Assembly: GCA_022511225.1 (NCBI GenBank)
Contig: JAFLRZ010000001.1
Location: forward strand, 124,001 to 188,000
Direction of reading: 5' to 3'
Source of the DNA: Eubacterium sp.
Lineage (GTDB): Bacteria; Bacillota; Clostridia; Oscillospirales; Acutalibacteraceae
DNA: 64,000 bases
The notes under the pieces are model-generated. The model was not told where the DNA came from, searched no databases, and worked only from the letters and a program-made list of their open reading frames with translations. Below are positions 42,253 to 52,777 of this stretch, in pieces; position 1 is the first letter of the stretch, and every line of letters begins with the position of its first letter. Both the position numbers and the translations under genes were made by a program.

Positions 42253-43056
42253 TTAATCAGTTAATATTTCTTTTGCTTCGCTCCATAACTCGTCGAGTAC
42301 ATCAATCGACGAAGCTTTCATTGATATTTCTCTTTCCTCTGCAAGCTGCTCAACCTTTTTGAAGCGAGCGATAAACTTATCCGTAGATTGTTTAAGTGCT
42401 TCCTCGCTGTCTACATCAATAAAGCGTGCAACGTTAACGCAGGAAAAGAGCAAATCTCCGAATTCCTCTTCAATCTCAGCCGGATTGTTATGGGACACAG
42501 CAATTAATAGTTCGTTAATCTCCTCCTGAATTTTATCAAAAGCACCCTGACTGTCCTGCCAGTCAAAGCCAACCTTGGAAGCCTTTTGCTGAACCTTTTG
42601 TGCTCGCATCAAGGCAGGCAGCTCAATAGGAATACTCTCCATTGACTGACTTTGATTCGTCTGACCCTTAAGCTTCTGTTTTACAGAATCCCACACGGTA
42701 AGCACTTCGTCAACATTATCTGCCTGTGTAGTGCCAAAGACGTGAGGATGACGCACAATCAGCTTTCGGCAAAGCTCGTCGCAGATATCAGAAAAATCAA
42801 AATTGCCCTGCTCGCGCTCCATTTCAGCGTGAAGCATTATCTGCATAAGCACGTCCCCGAGCTCCTCGCGAAGCCCGTCAGTATCCTGCTTATTGATTGC
42901 TTCAATGACCTCATAGGTTTCTTCTATAAAATTCTTTTTAATGGAAAAATGGGTTTGCTCTCTATCCCACGGGCAGCCGTCCGGCGACCGCAGGAAAGTG
43001 ATGATAGAAATTAAATCGTCAATGTTATATTTTCCGTTTTTATTAGTATCAATCAT
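42253..43056 (-). CDS. mazG: Nucleoside triphosphate pyrophosphohydrolase MazG
   Basis: This is a 267-residue protein with two MazG domains. The first has [31 protein letters not shown] and [16 protein letters not shown]. The second has [20 protein letters not shown] and [16 protein letters not shown]. The conserved E-E-x2-E / E-x2-D metal residues are present. It hydrolyses noncanonical or excess NTPs. The ATG at 43056 is preferred over a TTG two codons upstream. In B. subtilis the same gene (yabN) lies in the same order. It lacks the N-terminal methylase domain of YabN. Confidence 0.92.
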   Translation of the reverse strand: MIDTNKNGKYNIDDLISIITFLRSPDGCPWDREQTHFSIKKNFIEETYEVIEAINKQDTDGLREELGDVLMQIMLHAEMEREQGNFDFSDICDELCRKLIVRHPHVFGTTQADNVDEVLTVWDSVKQKLKGQTNQSQSMESIPIELPALMRAQKVQQKASKVGFDWQDSQGAFDKIQEEINELLIAVSHNNPAEIEEEFGDLLFSCVNVARFIDVDSEEALKQSTDKFIARFKKVEQLAEEREISMKASSIDVLDELWSEAKEILTD

Positions 43057-43095
43057 CGGCAAAAGCCCACTCTTTCGATTAACCTACTGTTAAAT

Positions 43096-43124
43096 ATGAT
43101 ACAATAAACAGGTAATAATTTCAA
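43096..43124 (-). promoter_or_regulatory. Promoter of the mazG-hup unit
   Basis: On the minus strand TTGAAA (43119-43124), 17 bp, TATCAT (43096-43101). Confidence 0.65.
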
Positions 43125-43128
43125 GTAT

Positions 43129-44790
43129 TTAATACGATTTTTTCCATTTTTTAAGGTGAGTAAAGTCGTTAATGGATATAAGTCTAAAAGTTATTAGTGA
43201 TATTGTATAAAAAACGACAAAAATTATCAGCATAATTACCAAACAAATATTTTTATCTAAGACAAACGAAAGCTTTTCTTTTATAAATTGAGTGGCAAAA
43301 TACGTTAAAATTCCTGCTGTTACAGGCTTTATAATTACGCTTTTTAGTTGTATTTTTACTTTAGTTTTTCTTGTAATCGTGATAATATTTGCTATAACTA
43401 TTATGAAGTAACCTACAAAATTTGATACACAGCTTGCAAGAATATTTATGTCACTGTTCGTCACTAACATAAAATTTATTATTACTCTTACGATTGCTCC
43501 GATTGCAAACGGAAGTATCGTATTTTTTGCAAAGCCGAGTGACTGGGCGCAGGAAACAGTAGTAATTGCAAGACAGCTCGGCAGTATGCTTACTCCGAAA
43601 TAAAAAAGAAGCTTATTTGAGTTAAGTACGATATCGGGGTTATTGTTTGAATAAAAAAGTGCAAGCATTTCCTCGGAAAATAGAGATAGTGCCAGACCTC
43701 CTGCTATGCTTAAAAGTGACGTGTATTTAAGTATTTCGTTAAATAGAGAAGCAAATCTGTCTGCCCTGTTTTCGAACGCCGTGCTGATTGCAGGAACGGC
43801 AGTTATACCGATTGCCATTACGAGTGAGGGTACAAGATTTTTAAAATCAAGCGCAGTTGCATAAATACCGAAAACATACGTATGCACGTCCTCGCTTACG
43901 CTGTATATTGATGATAGTGCGGCCTTGTCGCATATGGAAAGGCAATACTGCATACTTGAAGTGTCAAGAAAGTTTGAAATGCTTTGAATAACCGTTGCAA
44001 GAACAAGCGGTGCACTAAAGCGGAGAAGCTCGTTATAATATACGTTTTTATCAGTGATTTTACAGGAGTAATCCTTATAATTAATACGAGTATAAACGGC
44101 ATTAAAAATATACGAAGTAATACTGCCGAAAGTTGCTCCGAACATAGCCGCAGCTGATGATATAGGATAAATTCTTGATAATGCTTCAAGCTCAGTTGCA
44201 CAAGAAAAGCCGAAAACAGTGGCGTTTTGAATATAAATATTATAAAGCGCTGTCATTGTAAGCCTTGCAAAAAGAAGTCCGAAAATCATTTTTGTAAACG
44301 CTTCTATAAGCTGACTTATTGCTGTCGGCTTCATATCTATAAAGCCTTCGCAAAATGCTCTGTGACAAACACCGAGGCACGAAAAAAGAATTGACGGTGC
44401 AAGGGCTAAAATTGTATAAATGCTTTGCGGTGATGATGCGATAATTCGAGAATATGGAACGCTGAGAAGTATTACCACTGCCATACCTATAATGCCGACA
44501 ATAGAAAAAAGCTTTTTTGAAGCTGCTCTCAGACCTTTTATCCGATTAGTATTATTCTGCGCATTATACGTGCTGATTAGCTTTGTAAGTGCTATAGGAA
44601 AGGCACCCATTGTAAGCGCGTGAACAGGCATACAAAGATTGTAAGCTATAGAAAAATATCCCCTGCCCGTTGCACCTATATACGCAGTAAGCGGAATTTT
44701 ATATACTGCACTGATTACCTTGACGATTACTGTTGCTGCGAGCATAAAAAACGCAGAGCTTATAAACTTCTCCTTAATCCCCTTTTCCAA
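43129..44790 (-). CDS. SpoVB/MurJ-like lipid flippase (YabM type)
   Basis: This 553-residue protein has about 14 membrane segments and is of the MOP superfamily (polysaccharide biosynthesis/SpoVB). Typical segments are AVYKIPLTAYIGATGRGYFS near the N-terminus and APSILFSCLGVCHRAFCEGF. Proteins of this group move lipid-linked cell-wall or polysaccharide precursors across the membrane, and SpoVB acts in spore cortex formation. Position directly upstream of mazG corresponds to B. subtilis yabM. The start is a TTG at 44790 behind GGGTGAT. The precise substrate is not known. Confidence 0.87.
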   Translation of the reverse strand: MEKGIKEKFISSAFFMLAATVIVKVISAVYKIPLTAYIGATGRGYFSIAYNLCMPVHALTMGAFPIALTKLISTYNAQNNTNRIKGLRAASKKLFSIVGIIGMAVVILLSVPYSRIIASSPQSIYTILALAPSILFSCLGVCHRAFCEGFIDMKPTAISQLIEAFTKMIFGLLFARLTMTALYNIYIQNATVFGFSCATELEALSRIYPISSAAAMFGATFGSITSYIFNAVYTRINYKDYSCKITDKNVYYNELLRFSAPLVLATVIQSISNFLDTSSMQYCLSICDKAALSSIYSVSEDVHTYVFGIYATALDFKNLVPSLVMAIGITAVPAISTAFENRADRFASLFNEILKYTSLLSIAGGLALSLFSEEMLALFYSNNNPDIVLNSNKLLFYFGVSILPSCLAITTVSCAQSLGFAKNTILPFAIGAIVRVIINFMLVTNSDINILASCVSNFVGYFIIVIANIITITRKTKVKIQLKSVIIKPVTAGILTYFATQFIKEKLSFVLDKNICLVIMLIIFVVFYTISLITFRLISINDFTHLKKWKKSY

Positions 44791-44809
44791 TCATATCACC
44801 CAAAATACA

Positions 44810-44836
44810 AAATGGGCAGTGAAAAAATCACTGCCC
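44810..44836 (-). terminator. Stem-loop terminator after the coiled-coil gene
   Basis: A 9-bp stem GGGCAGTGA / TCACTGCCC with an A5 loop; on the minus strand it is followed by ATTTTGTATTTTG. Confidence 0.7.
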
Positions 44837-44875
44837 TAAATTATATTTGAATATTCTTATTTGTATGACGAAAAA

Positions 44876-45352
44876 TTAATCTTCTTTCAGTGTGTCCTCT
44901 TCAGATTCCAGTGTGTCCTCTTCAGTTTCGAAGAATTCTGTAAGATCAACTTCAGCCTTAGGTGGTGATGCCTTTTCCCATTCTTTTTGGAAGGCTTCCT
45001 TCGTGCGCTGAACAGACTCGGCAAACTTCGCCTTTGCCTCTTCAATTTCCTCGCTCAGAGCAGCTATTCTTTCAACGTTAGCTGAAATCTTGCCGGCAAG
45101 CTGTGAAAGCTCCTCCTCGTCAACGGTTTCACCTATAAATGCGCTATACTGAAGCTTACCGAATTTTTCAAATAGCTTTGACTGCTTCGACTTAACGTCA
45201 AGAAGCTCAATTCTCTTTCTGCTAAGGTCAAGATGCTCGGCACTTTTTTTGCCGACAGCTTCTGCAACGTCACGCGTTTTTGCTAAAAATTCATCAAGCT
45301 TTGGATTGTTTGAGGATAGTAAATCAGAAAATAAACCAGCCATATTTGTCAC
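44876..45352 (-). CDS. Coiled-coil hypothetical protein with acidic repeated tail
   Basis: This 158-residue soluble protein is largely coiled coil (ISANVERIAALSEEIEEAKA, FAESVQRTKEAFQKEWEKA). Its tail contains EEDTLESEEDTLKED, a short direct duplication also visible in the DNA (cagtgtgtcctcttca occurs twice at 44888-44925). No known domain is recognised. It has its own promoter and terminator, so it is monocistronic. Confidence 0.7.
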   Translation of the reverse strand: MTNMAGLFSDLLSSNNPKLDEFLAKTRDVAEAVGKKSAEHLDLSRKRIELLDVKSKQSKLFEKFGKLQYSAFIGETVDEEELSQLAGKISANVERIAALSEEIEEAKAKFAESVQRTKEAFQKEWEKASPPKAEVDLTEFFETEEDTLESEEDTLKED

Positions 45353-45361
45353 CTCTAATAT

Positions 45362-45390
45362 ATTATATTACAAATAGTATTTTATTGCAA
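45362..45390 (-). promoter_or_regulatory. Promoter of the coiled-coil gene
   Basis: On the minus strand TTGCAA (45385-45390), 17 bp, TATAAT (45362-45367). Confidence 0.7.
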
Positions 45391-45403
45391 TAACAATTTG
45401 TAA

Positions 45404-46828
45404 TTATTTATAAAAATCTATAATTTTGCTTTTTCGATTCATTATTTCGGTAAAATTATCGTTATATTCATAAGGATATTTGAAATTATAAATTCTGTCT
45501 ATAAAGCCTGTTTTTTGATTTTTAAGTCTTGTTACTGCTCCTGCACCGACGGCAAAAACCGAGTGGGTTTCGTCCATCATATAGACGTTATAAAGGCAGT
45601 CCTTGCCCTCTTTGCACCAACCGACATTTTCAAGATTGCCTAAGGATTTTGACTGGCGGTACATATAGTAAGGATAATATCCGCTTGAGGATAAATAATC
45701 ATTTGAATAATCCACCATATCCGAAGTAATAATCCGAGCTGTATGGTCAAAGGTTTTTTCTCTCGTGACGATATAAGATGCTGATTTGAGCGCAAGAGTG
45801 TGAACTGTAACAGACTGCGCACCGAGATCTACTGCAGTATTAATGCTGTTTATAAAAGACGGCAAATCGTCCTTTGGAAGTCCTGCAATAAAATCCATAT
45901 TAATATTATCAAAGCCTGTCTGCACAGCAAGATTAAAGGCATCAACCGTCTGCTTTGAGGTATGCTTTCTTCCGATTTCCTGCAAAACTTCGTCATTAAA
46001 GCTTTGCGGATTTATGCTTATTCTGCTGACTGATGCTGATTTAAGAGCAAGTAGTTTTTGCTCTGTAACAGTATCGGGTCTTCCGGCTTCGACCGTATAT
46101 TCACGAAGATGTGACAAATCAAAACTTTTTTCAATTGCTTTGAATAAAAGCTCAAGCTGAGGTGCCGAGAGCGTCGTGGGAGTTCCGCCGCCGAAATAGA
46201 TTGTTTCAAGTCTTAAGCCAAGACTTTTTGCAATTTCTCCGACACTTTCAAGCTCCTTACATAGAAGCTCAACATACGGTTCCATAAGCTTTTTCGTTCT
46301 CTCGATTGAGTGAGAAACGAACGAGCAATACGAGCATCTTGTGGGGCAGAAAGGTATTGATACGTAAAGAGAAAATGAGTTTTCCGATGATAGTGCAATT
46401 GACTTGTTCTCGTGCTTCATTACCTCAATAGCAAGGTCAGCCTTGTTTGGCGTTGCAAGAAAATTATCGATAAAGTATTTTCTTGCGCACTCCTCACCGT
46501 ATTCATTTGAAAATCGGTGCATAAGCTTTGCGGGACGGACACCGAAAAGTATTCCCCACGGCGGCTTTATTCCCAAAAGCTCACTTAAAACAGAATACAG
46601 CAAAACAGACATAGCAGTAGCCATGTCCTCATTTTGCCGATAATGGTGAACCTTTTTAAGTGCTTTTTCATACACCTTCGCTTCAATAATCATATCATTA
46701 TCACGCATTTCGGTGATAATTATAATATCTTCACTACCCTCTTCCCTGATTTTTTCGTATGGGAAAAAGACAGTACAGATATTCTTCATATCGTACACGA
46801 AGGGATGATTGATAATCTTAAGAATCAT
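45404..46828 (-). CDS. hemZ: Radical SAM coproporphyrinogen dehydrogenase-like protein HemZ
   Basis: This 474-residue protein has the radical SAM cluster motif CPTRCSYCSF (about residue 172) preceded by LYVSIPF. The glycine-rich TIYFGGGTPTTLSAPQL and the HemN-family segment INPQSFNDEVLQEIGRKHT follow. An N-terminal domain of about 160 residues before the radical SAM core is the HemZ hallmark. HemZ is implicated in oxygen-independent haem synthesis, though some HemN-like proteins act elsewhere. It is the last gene of the long his-recJ-relA run, with no clear terminator. Confidence 0.9.
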   Translation of the reverse strand: MILKIINHPFVYDMKNICTVFFPYEKIREEGSEDIIIITEMRDNDMIIEAKVYEKALKKVHHYRQNEDMATAMSVLLYSVLSELLGIKPPWGILFGVRPAKLMHRFSNEYGEECARKYFIDNFLATPNKADLAIEVMKHENKSIALSSENSFSLYVSIPFCPTRCSYCSFVSHSIERTKKLMEPYVELLCKELESVGEIAKSLGLRLETIYFGGGTPTTLSAPQLELLFKAIEKSFDLSHLREYTVEAGRPDTVTEQKLLALKSASVSRISINPQSFNDEVLQEIGRKHTSKQTVDAFNLAVQTGFDNINMDFIAGLPKDDLPSFINSINTAVDLGAQSVTVHTLALKSASYIVTREKTFDHTARIITSDMVDYSNDYLSSSGYYPYYMYRQSKSLGNLENVGWCKEGKDCLYNVYMMDETHSVFAVGAGAVTRLKNQKTGFIDRIYNFKYPYEYNDNFTEIMNRKSKIIDFYK

Positions 46829-46832
46829 AAAA

Positions 46833-47450
46833 TTACCTGTTCATATAGGGGTTATTCCTGCGTTCAAAATCGAGTGTAGAGGCTCTGTCATGGCCTGCAT
46901 AAATCTTGTAATCACCTTTGATTGAAGCAAGCTTTTTAAGGCTTTCAAGTATTTCTCTGTCAGAGCCACCGGGGAGATCAGTTCTGCCGCAAGAGCAGAA
47001 AAAGAGCGTATCACCTGTAAAAATGCAGTCATCTGCTATATAGCACACTCCGCCCTTTGTATGCCCTTTAGTAGCAAGGACTGTAATTTCGGTTTCTCCG
47101 AGTGTTATTTTATCGCCATCGCTAATTATAAGGTCTGCTTCTGTATTGTTTTGCGCACTAAAGGAAAAGGCAGCAAGGCTTGCTCTTGACGATGAAAGCA
47201 TAGGCTCGTCTTCCTTAGAAATGACAGCTTTTGCACCTGTAAGTGCCTTAATTCCCTTAACTCCGCCGATATGGTCATAGTGACCGTGGGTAAGAAGAAT
47301 ATATTTAAGATTCGCATCACCGATAAAAGCCCTCATTTTTTCGCTGTCCTCAGTGCAGTCAACAAGTGCACTCAGTGACGTTGCTTTGTCGGTAATCAGA
47401 TAGCAGTTATTTTCAAGTTTGCCGAAAACGGCACATTTTACTTCAAGCAT
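46833..47450 (-). CDS. Metallo-beta-lactamase-fold hydrolase (glyoxalase II-like)
   Basis: This 205-residue single-domain MBL protein has the metal motif LTHGHYDHIGGVKG and further ligands in VLATKGHTKGGVCY, FTGDTLFFCSCGRTD and IYAGHDRAST. The YqgX/GloB-like small group hydrolyses thioesters such as S-lactoyl conjugates. The gene overlaps the dtd stop by one base. The substrate is inferred only. Confidence 0.87.
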   Translation of the reverse strand: MLEVKCAVFGKLENNCYLITDKATSLSALVDCTEDSEKMRAFIGDANLKYILLTHGHYDHIGGVKGIKALTGAKAVISKEDEPMLSSSRASLAAFSFSAQNNTEADLIISDGDKITLGETEITVLATKGHTKGGVCYIADDCIFTGDTLFFCSCGRTDLPGGSDREILESLKKLASIKGDYKIYAGHDRASTLDFERRNNPYMNR

Positions 47451-47902
47451 TACTTAAGCTCCTTACTTTCAAGAATAATCGTAACAGGTCCGTCATTGAT
47501 AAGTGAAACCTTCATATCTGCGCCAAATTCTCCTGTAAGCACCTTTTTCACTCCGCTTTTTCTGAGGCCTTCAACAAAATATTCGTATAGCTCATTCGCC
47601 TCATCGGGTGGTGCTGCCTTTATAAAGCTTGGTCGTCTGCCGTGAGAACAATCTGCTGAGAGAGTGAATTGAGATACGACGAGTATTTCGCCGTCTACGT
47701 CAAGGCAGGATAAATTCATCTTTCCGTTTTCATCCTCAAAAATGCGAAGCAGAGGAATTTTCTTAACAAGCTTATCGGCTTCTTCCTTAGTATCTCCCTG
47801 CTCAACACCGAGAAGTATCATATATCCCTTTTCGATTGCAGAAACTATTTTGCCGTCAATCGAAACAGAAGAATTAATTACTCTTTGAATTACTGCTTTC
47901 AT
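47450..47902 (-). CDS. dtd: D-aminoacyl-tRNA deacylase
   Basis: This 150-residue protein opens [20 protein letters not shown]. The catalytic/selectivity motifs are [20 protein letters not shown] (SQFTL) and the GP in [10 protein letters not shown]. It removes D-amino acids from tRNA. It overlaps relA by 4 nt, as in many Firmicutes where dtd follows relA. Confidence 0.95.
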   Translation of the reverse strand: MKAVIQRVINSSVSIDGKIVSAIEKGYMILLGVEQGDTKEEADKLVKKIPLLRIFEDENGKMNLSCLDVDGEILVVSQFTLSADCSHGRRPSFIKAAPPDEANELYEYFVEGLRKSGVKKVLTGEFGADMKVSLINDGPVTIILESKELK

Positions 47903-50106
47903 TCATCACCGCTTCTTTCAATATGATATACACCGTCTATTTTTCTTATAAGCTTCAAGACGCTTTCAAGATGTTCCTTAGAATTTACAGAAATAGTCAT
48001 AGTCGTTAGGCAGTTGCCGTCGTTGATAGGTCTTGCATTGATAGAATGAATCTTAATATGCGCATTTGCCATTTTTGTTGCTATGTCAAGTACGACACCA
48101 TCTCTGTCGATAGCATAAACGTCTAACGTAGAGCGTGCTTCAACTTTAGCACTTGCATCCCAGTGAGCTTTAACCCATCGTGCAGGCTCAGGTGACAAGG
48201 CAATATCAATAGGCACGTTTCTGCAATCTCTTCTGTGAATAGTAAGACCTGTTCCTCTGTTAATAAAGCCTATGATTTCTTCACCCGGAATCGGTGAGCA
48301 GCAACGAGCCATTTTGATGAGGCAATTATCTATTCCCTCAACAATAATGCCTCCCGTGCTCTTGCCTGTGTTTCTCTCAACCTGAGGCATAACAGGCTTA
48401 GGTGCTTCCTGTGGCTTCCAGTTGCGGTTATACTCATCCTTTATGCCCGGCATAAGCCTTGTAATCTGTATACCACCGTAGCCGACTGCCGCATAGAAAT
48501 CCTCAACGTTTGTAAAATGCTGTCGCTCGGCAATTTTTAGCAGGAATTTTTCATATTCCTCGCCTGAAAGACGTATGAAGTTACGCTTGAACTCCCTTTC
48601 GACCTCGGACTTGCCGCGAACGATATTTTCATCGCGCTTTTCTTTTTTGAACCACGAACGGATTTTGCTTCGCGATTCGCCTGTGGTAACGATATTAAGC
48701 CAGTCACGGCTCGGTCCTTTACCCTGTTGATTTGACGTAATTATTTCGACAATCTGTCCGGTTTTAACCTTATAATCTATATTTACAATTTTGCCGTCAA
48801 CCTTAGCACCGACCATTTTGTTGCCTACGGCTGAATGAATAGCGTAAGCAAAGTCGATAACCGTTGCCCCCTTAGGAAGCGCCTTTACGTCGCCTCTTGG
48901 GGTGAATACGAACACCTGATCGGCAGAAAGATCACCTTTGATATTGGCAACAAGTTCTTCAGCGTTTTCTGCGTTATTGCCCGACTCAACCATTCGGTGT
49001 ATCCATTCAAGATGATTATCAATTGAATCATTGCCGCCCTTGCCGAGCTTATACTTCCAGTGAGCGGCGATACCGAACTCTGCCGTTCTATGCATATCCC
49101 ACGTTCTTATCTGAATTTCAAACGGAACACCCGAATCAGACAGAACTGTAGTATGAAGCGACTGATACATATTAGGCTTAGGCATTGAAATATAATCCTT
49201 AAACCTGCCCGGAAGAGGCTTAAACATATCGTGGACTATACCGAGTGTGTTGTAGCAGTCAATCATTGAATCAACAATAATTCTGATTGCATATATGTCA
49301 AAAATCTGTTCAAAATTCTTTCCTTTGATGTACACCTTACGGAAAATTCCGTGAACAGACTTAACTCTTGAAGTAATCTTTGCATTTTTGATAACAGGAG
49401 TAATGCGCTCCTCAATTTTTGTTGTAATTTCATTAAGAAATTTTTCGCCCTGCTCCTTTTTCATAGAAAGGTTTTTTTCAATTTCCTTGTATGCAATAGG
49501 ATCAAGATAGAGAATTGCAAGGTTTTCAAGCTCTTCCTTAATAGGACGAATACCGAGTCTGTGAGCAATAGGAGCGTAAATTTCGAGGGTTTCAAGACTC
49601 TTTTCCCTCTGCTTATACTCCGGCATATGCTCAAGTGTTCTCATATTATGAAGCCTGTCGCAGAGCTTGATGATAATTACTCTGATATCCTCATTCATTG
49701 CGATGAACATTTTTCGGATATTCTCTGCCTGAACTTCCTCACGGGTTGAAAGAGGAATCTGTCCAAGCTTTGTAACACCGTCAACAAGGAGTGCAACCTC
49801 GTCGCCGAATTCCGCTTTAATGTAGTCAAGGTCGTATTCAGTATCCTCTACAACGTCATGAAGAAGCGCACCGATAATACATTCGTTATCCATACCGAGC
49901 TTGAAAAGAATTTCTGACACTGCTACAGGGTGCATAATATACGGCTCTCCTGAACGGCGGCGCTGATTTTTGTGAGCGTCGCGTGCAAGGTTATATGCCT
50001 TTTGAATTTTATCAAAATCATAATTAGGGCTTTGCTTTATTTTTTCAAAAAACTCATCAAAGCCGTCATTATAATATTCATTATCGTAAACAGTTTTATC
50101 AGTCAT
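47899..50106 (-). CDS. relA: Bifunctional (p)ppGpp synthetase/hydrolase RelA/SpoT
   Basis: This 735-residue long RSH protein has an HD hydrolase domain with [18 protein letters not shown] and [13 protein letters not shown] (about 57-95). The synthetase domain is around [15 protein letters not shown] and [13 protein letters not shown] domain ([20 protein letters not shown]) and a zinc-finger-like [19 protein letters not shown] follow, with a C-terminal ACT domain. HD residues look intact, suggesting both activities. It responds to amino acid starvation, which fits its place downstream of histidine genes. Confidence 0.96.
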   Translation of the reverse strand: MTDKTVYDNEYYNDGFDEFFEKIKQSPNYDFDKIQKAYNLARDAHKNQRRRSGEPYIMHPVAVSEILFKLGMDNECIIGALLHDVVEDTEYDLDYIKAEFGDEVALLVDGVTKLGQIPLSTREEVQAENIRKMFIAMNEDIRVIIIKLCDRLHNMRTLEHMPEYKQREKSLETLEIYAPIAHRLGIRPIKEELENLAILYLDPIAYKEIEKNLSMKKEQGEKFLNEITTKIEERITPVIKNAKITSRVKSVHGIFRKVYIKGKNFEQIFDIYAIRIIVDSMIDCYNTLGIVHDMFKPLPGRFKDYISMPKPNMYQSLHTTVLSDSGVPFEIQIRTWDMHRTAEFGIAAHWKYKLGKGGNDSIDNHLEWIHRMVESGNNAENAEELVANIKGDLSADQVFVFTPRGDVKALPKGATVIDFAYAIHSAVGNKMVGAKVDGKIVNIDYKVKTGQIVEIITSNQQGKGPSRDWLNIVTTGESRSKIRSWFKKEKRDENIVRGKSEVEREFKRNFIRLSGEEYEKFLLKIAERQHFTNVEDFYAAVGYGGIQITRLMPGIKDEYNRNWKPQEAPKPVMPQVERNTGKSTGGIIVEGIDNCLIKMARCCSPIPGEEIIGFINRGTGLTIHRRDCRNVPIDIALSPEPARWVKAHWDASAKVEARSTLDVYAIDRDGVVLDIATKMANAHIKIHSINARPINDGNCLTTMTISVNSKEHLESVLKLIRKIDGVYHIERSGDE

Positions 50107-52128
50107 TTAAAGCCTTCCCTTCAAGTATTTCAAAACAGGTGTGTTCTCTAAATCAACCTTACCCTGTGTTTCATTAAGTAAAATTTCACCGTCATTTTTA
50201 ATTAGTCCTGACTGTTCGAATGCACTAAGGGCATACAAAAGCTGACCGTACGTAACGGACTGACCGAGTGCAAAATAAAGGTTTTCGGTACCGTATTTCC
50301 AGCCGCCGTTATTTCTTAAAAATTTATATACGTATGCACAAAGCTGTCTGTCAGGATAAAGCTGAGTTTTACAATTATAGCCGGCTTCAAAGAGCTCGTA
50401 ATCGGATTTTTCAGCGAAAAATTTATCGTCGTCAATTCCGTTTAAGCGGTAATCGACAACCTGAACAGAAAGATAATATCTGCCCTTATAGAAATTCTTT
50501 GAAAGCCTGACAGCAAGATCAATATTATCACCTTGCTTATAGGGAAATGTATCGACAGTTGCTCTGAACATAACGGCTTTTATGCTTTTTCCCTTCTTTT
50601 CAACCTCTAATCTTATGTGCTTGCCGTCTCCGATAGGCTGGGCAGACTTAAGTGTAACATTAAAAAGACCAAATACAGGCTGTAAATTCTCTGCGCCAAA
50701 CGGCTCTAAAAGTGACAGATTATCGACTAAATCGGTATCAAGATAGAATGGTGACAGCTTGCAGTCAAGCTTAAGACATTCGACAGGCATTACAGAATAC
50801 TTTTCTACTGCAAAGGAATTAATCTGCGTTCTGAAAGCATCAATATCATCAGCATTAAGTCCCAGACCTGCCGCAAGCGGATGACCTCCGAAATGAGTGA
50901 GTATAGAGGAGCATGAGCTGATTGCTTCAAAAATATTAAAACCGTCAACGCTTCTTGCTGAGCCTGTTGCTTCGCCGTTCTCGTCAATTGAAAGGATTAT
51001 CGCAGGCTTGCCGTACATACAGACTATATGTGAAGCCACAATTCCTATAACACCGTGGTGGTAATCCTTTTGAGCTATTACAATAACTCTGTCGTTAATA
51101 ATCTTAGGATTCTCAGCTATTTTATTTTTGATATCCTCAATTATATTACTCTCAACCTCGTGGCGATGAACATTATTTGTATTAAGCAGATCTGCTTTGA
51201 ATCTTGCCTCCTCATAGTCATCACTTATCAAAAGCTCAAGTGCATGGAGAGGTGTGTCCATTCTGCCAGAAGCATTAATTCTGGGGCAAAGCTTGAAAGC
51301 AATGTCAACAGAGGTCAAGTCATCGTCTGCACAGCCGGCAGCCTGACGAAGTGCGGCAATACCTATTCTTGAATCATTATTGATAAGATCAAGTCCGTAT
51401 TTGACAAGACCGCGGTTTTCACCTTTAAGCGGTACGACGTCTCCGATTGTGCCTATTGCGACCAAGTCTGCAAACATCTCAAGAAGATCATCAATCTCAC
51501 CGCCGTACACTGCACAGGCAAGCTTGAACGCAACACCGACACCTGCAAATTCGCAAAATGCAATCTTATCCTCATCTCTGTGCGGATTTACAACAGCCTC
51601 TGCACGAGGAATCACACTGCCTACCTCGTGATGATCGGTAATGACAAGCTCCATACCGAGAGAATAAATATATTCTGCCTCGTTAATGGCGGAAATGCCG
51701 TTATCGACCGTTACGATAAGCTTTACACCCTTTGAGCAGATTTCATCAATTGCAGAGGTGTTCATACCGTAGCCTTCTGTCAATCGGTTTGGTATATAAT
51801 AAATGACGTCAGCACCAAGGCTTTCAAAAAAAGTGTAAAGCAGTGCTGTTGACGTTACTCCGTCGCAATCATAATCGCCGTAAATACAGATTCTTTCGCC
51901 AAGCTCGAGAGCCTTATTAATTCGTGCGACAGCCTTATCCATATCAGTAAATGTAAACGGAGAGGTGTAATTGCACCTTGAGGAAATGAAATCCCCTGCT
52001 GAAAGCTCGTCATCAAGTCCTCTTGAAACGAGCAAAAAGGCAATAAACGGATCAATATTAAGTTTTTCACTCAAAAGCGATGCCTTTTCTTTATCGGCAT
52101 CTGCTATAATCCATTTTTTATGTGCCAT
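50107..52128 (-). CDS. recJ: Single-stranded-DNA exonuclease RecJ
   Basis: This 673-residue DHH-family 5'-3' exonuclease has the motifs RICIYGDYDCDGVTSTALLY, VTDHHE and the DHHA1 motif FGGHPLAAGLGL. An OB-fold-like region and a family-specific C-terminal domain follow. It acts in recombination and mismatch repair. The start overlaps the hisE stop by one base and the stop abuts relA. Confidence 0.95.
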   Translation of the reverse strand: MAHKKWIIADADKEKASLLSEKLNIDPFIAFLLVSRGLDDELSAGDFISSRCNYTSPFTFTDMDKAVARINKALELGERICIYGDYDCDGVTSTALLYTFFESLGADVIYYIPNRLTEGYGMNTSAIDEICSKGVKLIVTVDNGISAINEAEYIYSLGMELVITDHHEVGSVIPRAEAVVNPHRDEDKIAFCEFAGVGVAFKLACAVYGGEIDDLLEMFADLVAIGTIGDVVPLKGENRGLVKYGLDLINNDSRIGIAALRQAAGCADDDLTSVDIAFKLCPRINASGRMDTPLHALELLISDDYEEARFKADLLNTNNVHRHEVESNIIEDIKNKIAENPKIINDRVIVIAQKDYHHGVIGIVASHIVCMYGKPAIILSIDENGEATGSARSVDGFNIFEAISSCSSILTHFGGHPLAAGLGLNADDIDAFRTQINSFAVEKYSVMPVECLKLDCKLSPFYLDTDLVDNLSLLEPFGAENLQPVFGLFNVTLKSAQPIGDGKHIRLEVEKKGKSIKAVMFRATVDTFPYKQGDNIDLAVRLSKNFYKGRYYLSVQVVDYRLNGIDDDKFFAEKSDYELFEAGYNCKTQLYPDRQLCAYVYKFLRNNGGWKYGTENLYFALGQSVTYGQLLYALSAFEQSGLIKNDGEILLNETQGKVDLENTPVLKYLKGRL

Positions 52129-52451
52129 TATGAATTCTTATCCACCTGATGAAATTTCTTCAGATTACCTGATTTTTCAGCTCTTTTGCGAAGTACATCT
52201 TCAACATCTTCGATAGTAATACCTCTATCTACCATCATAACAAGCGTATGATAAATGAGGTCGCAGATTTCGCCGACAGTTTCTTCCTTAACGTCATTCT
52301 TTGCAGCGATAACCATTTCGGTTGACTCCTCGCCGACCTTTTTGAGTATCTTGTCTATGCCCTGCTCAAAAAGATAGCAGGTATACGAGCCTTCCTCTTT
52401 TGCGCTCTTTCTGGCAAGGATAGTTTCGTAATCATTTCTGATATAATCCAT
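52128..52451 (-). CDS. hisE: Phosphoribosyl-ATP pyrophosphatase
   Basis: This 107-residue MazG-like fold protein has GSYTCYLFEQGIDKILKKVG, then EESTEMVIAAKN and EEICDLIYHTLVMM-type metal residues. It cleaves phosphoribosyl-ATP to PR-AMP, the second step of histidine synthesis. It is separate from hisI here, though the two are often fused. The start abuts the hisI stop. Confidence 0.94.
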   Translation of the reverse strand: MDYIRNDYETILARKSAKEEGSYTCYLFEQGIDKILKKVGEESTEMVIAAKNDVKEETVGEICDLIYHTLVMMVDRGITIEDVEDVLRKRAEKSGNLKKFHQVDKNS

Positions 52452-52777
52452 TAAAATTCTCCCTTTATTTCGTTAAAGAAGCAGCTGTGACTGCCTGTGT
52501 GACAGGCTGCTCCTGTTTGTATCACCTTAATGAGAAGTGTGTCATCATCGCAATCGCCGTGAATTGATATGATTTTCTGCATATGACCCGACGTTGCACC
52601 CTTGTTCCAAAGCTCACGTCTTGACCTTGACCAGAACCAAGTGTAGCCGGTTTCAAGAGTTTTTTTCATGGATTCTCTGTTCATATATGCAAGCATCAAC
52701 ACTTCGTTTGTTTCTGCCTCCTGCACTATGGCAGGAATTAAATCTGATTTTTTAAAATATTTTTCTACGTCAATCAT
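52451..52777 (-). CDS. hisI: Phosphoribosyl-AMP cyclohydrolase
   Basis: The product has 108 residues. Motifs: [51 protein letters not shown] and the zinc cysteines in [14 protein letters not shown]. It opens the adenine ring of PR-AMP. The ATG at 52777 (GAGGTG upstream) overlaps the hisA stop by 4 nt. Confidence 0.95.
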   Translation of the reverse strand: MIDVEKYFKKSDLIPAIVQEAETNEVLMLAYMNRESMKKTLETGYTWFWSRSRRELWNKGATSGHMQKIISIHGDCDDDTLLIKVIQTGAACHTGSHSCFFNEIKGEF

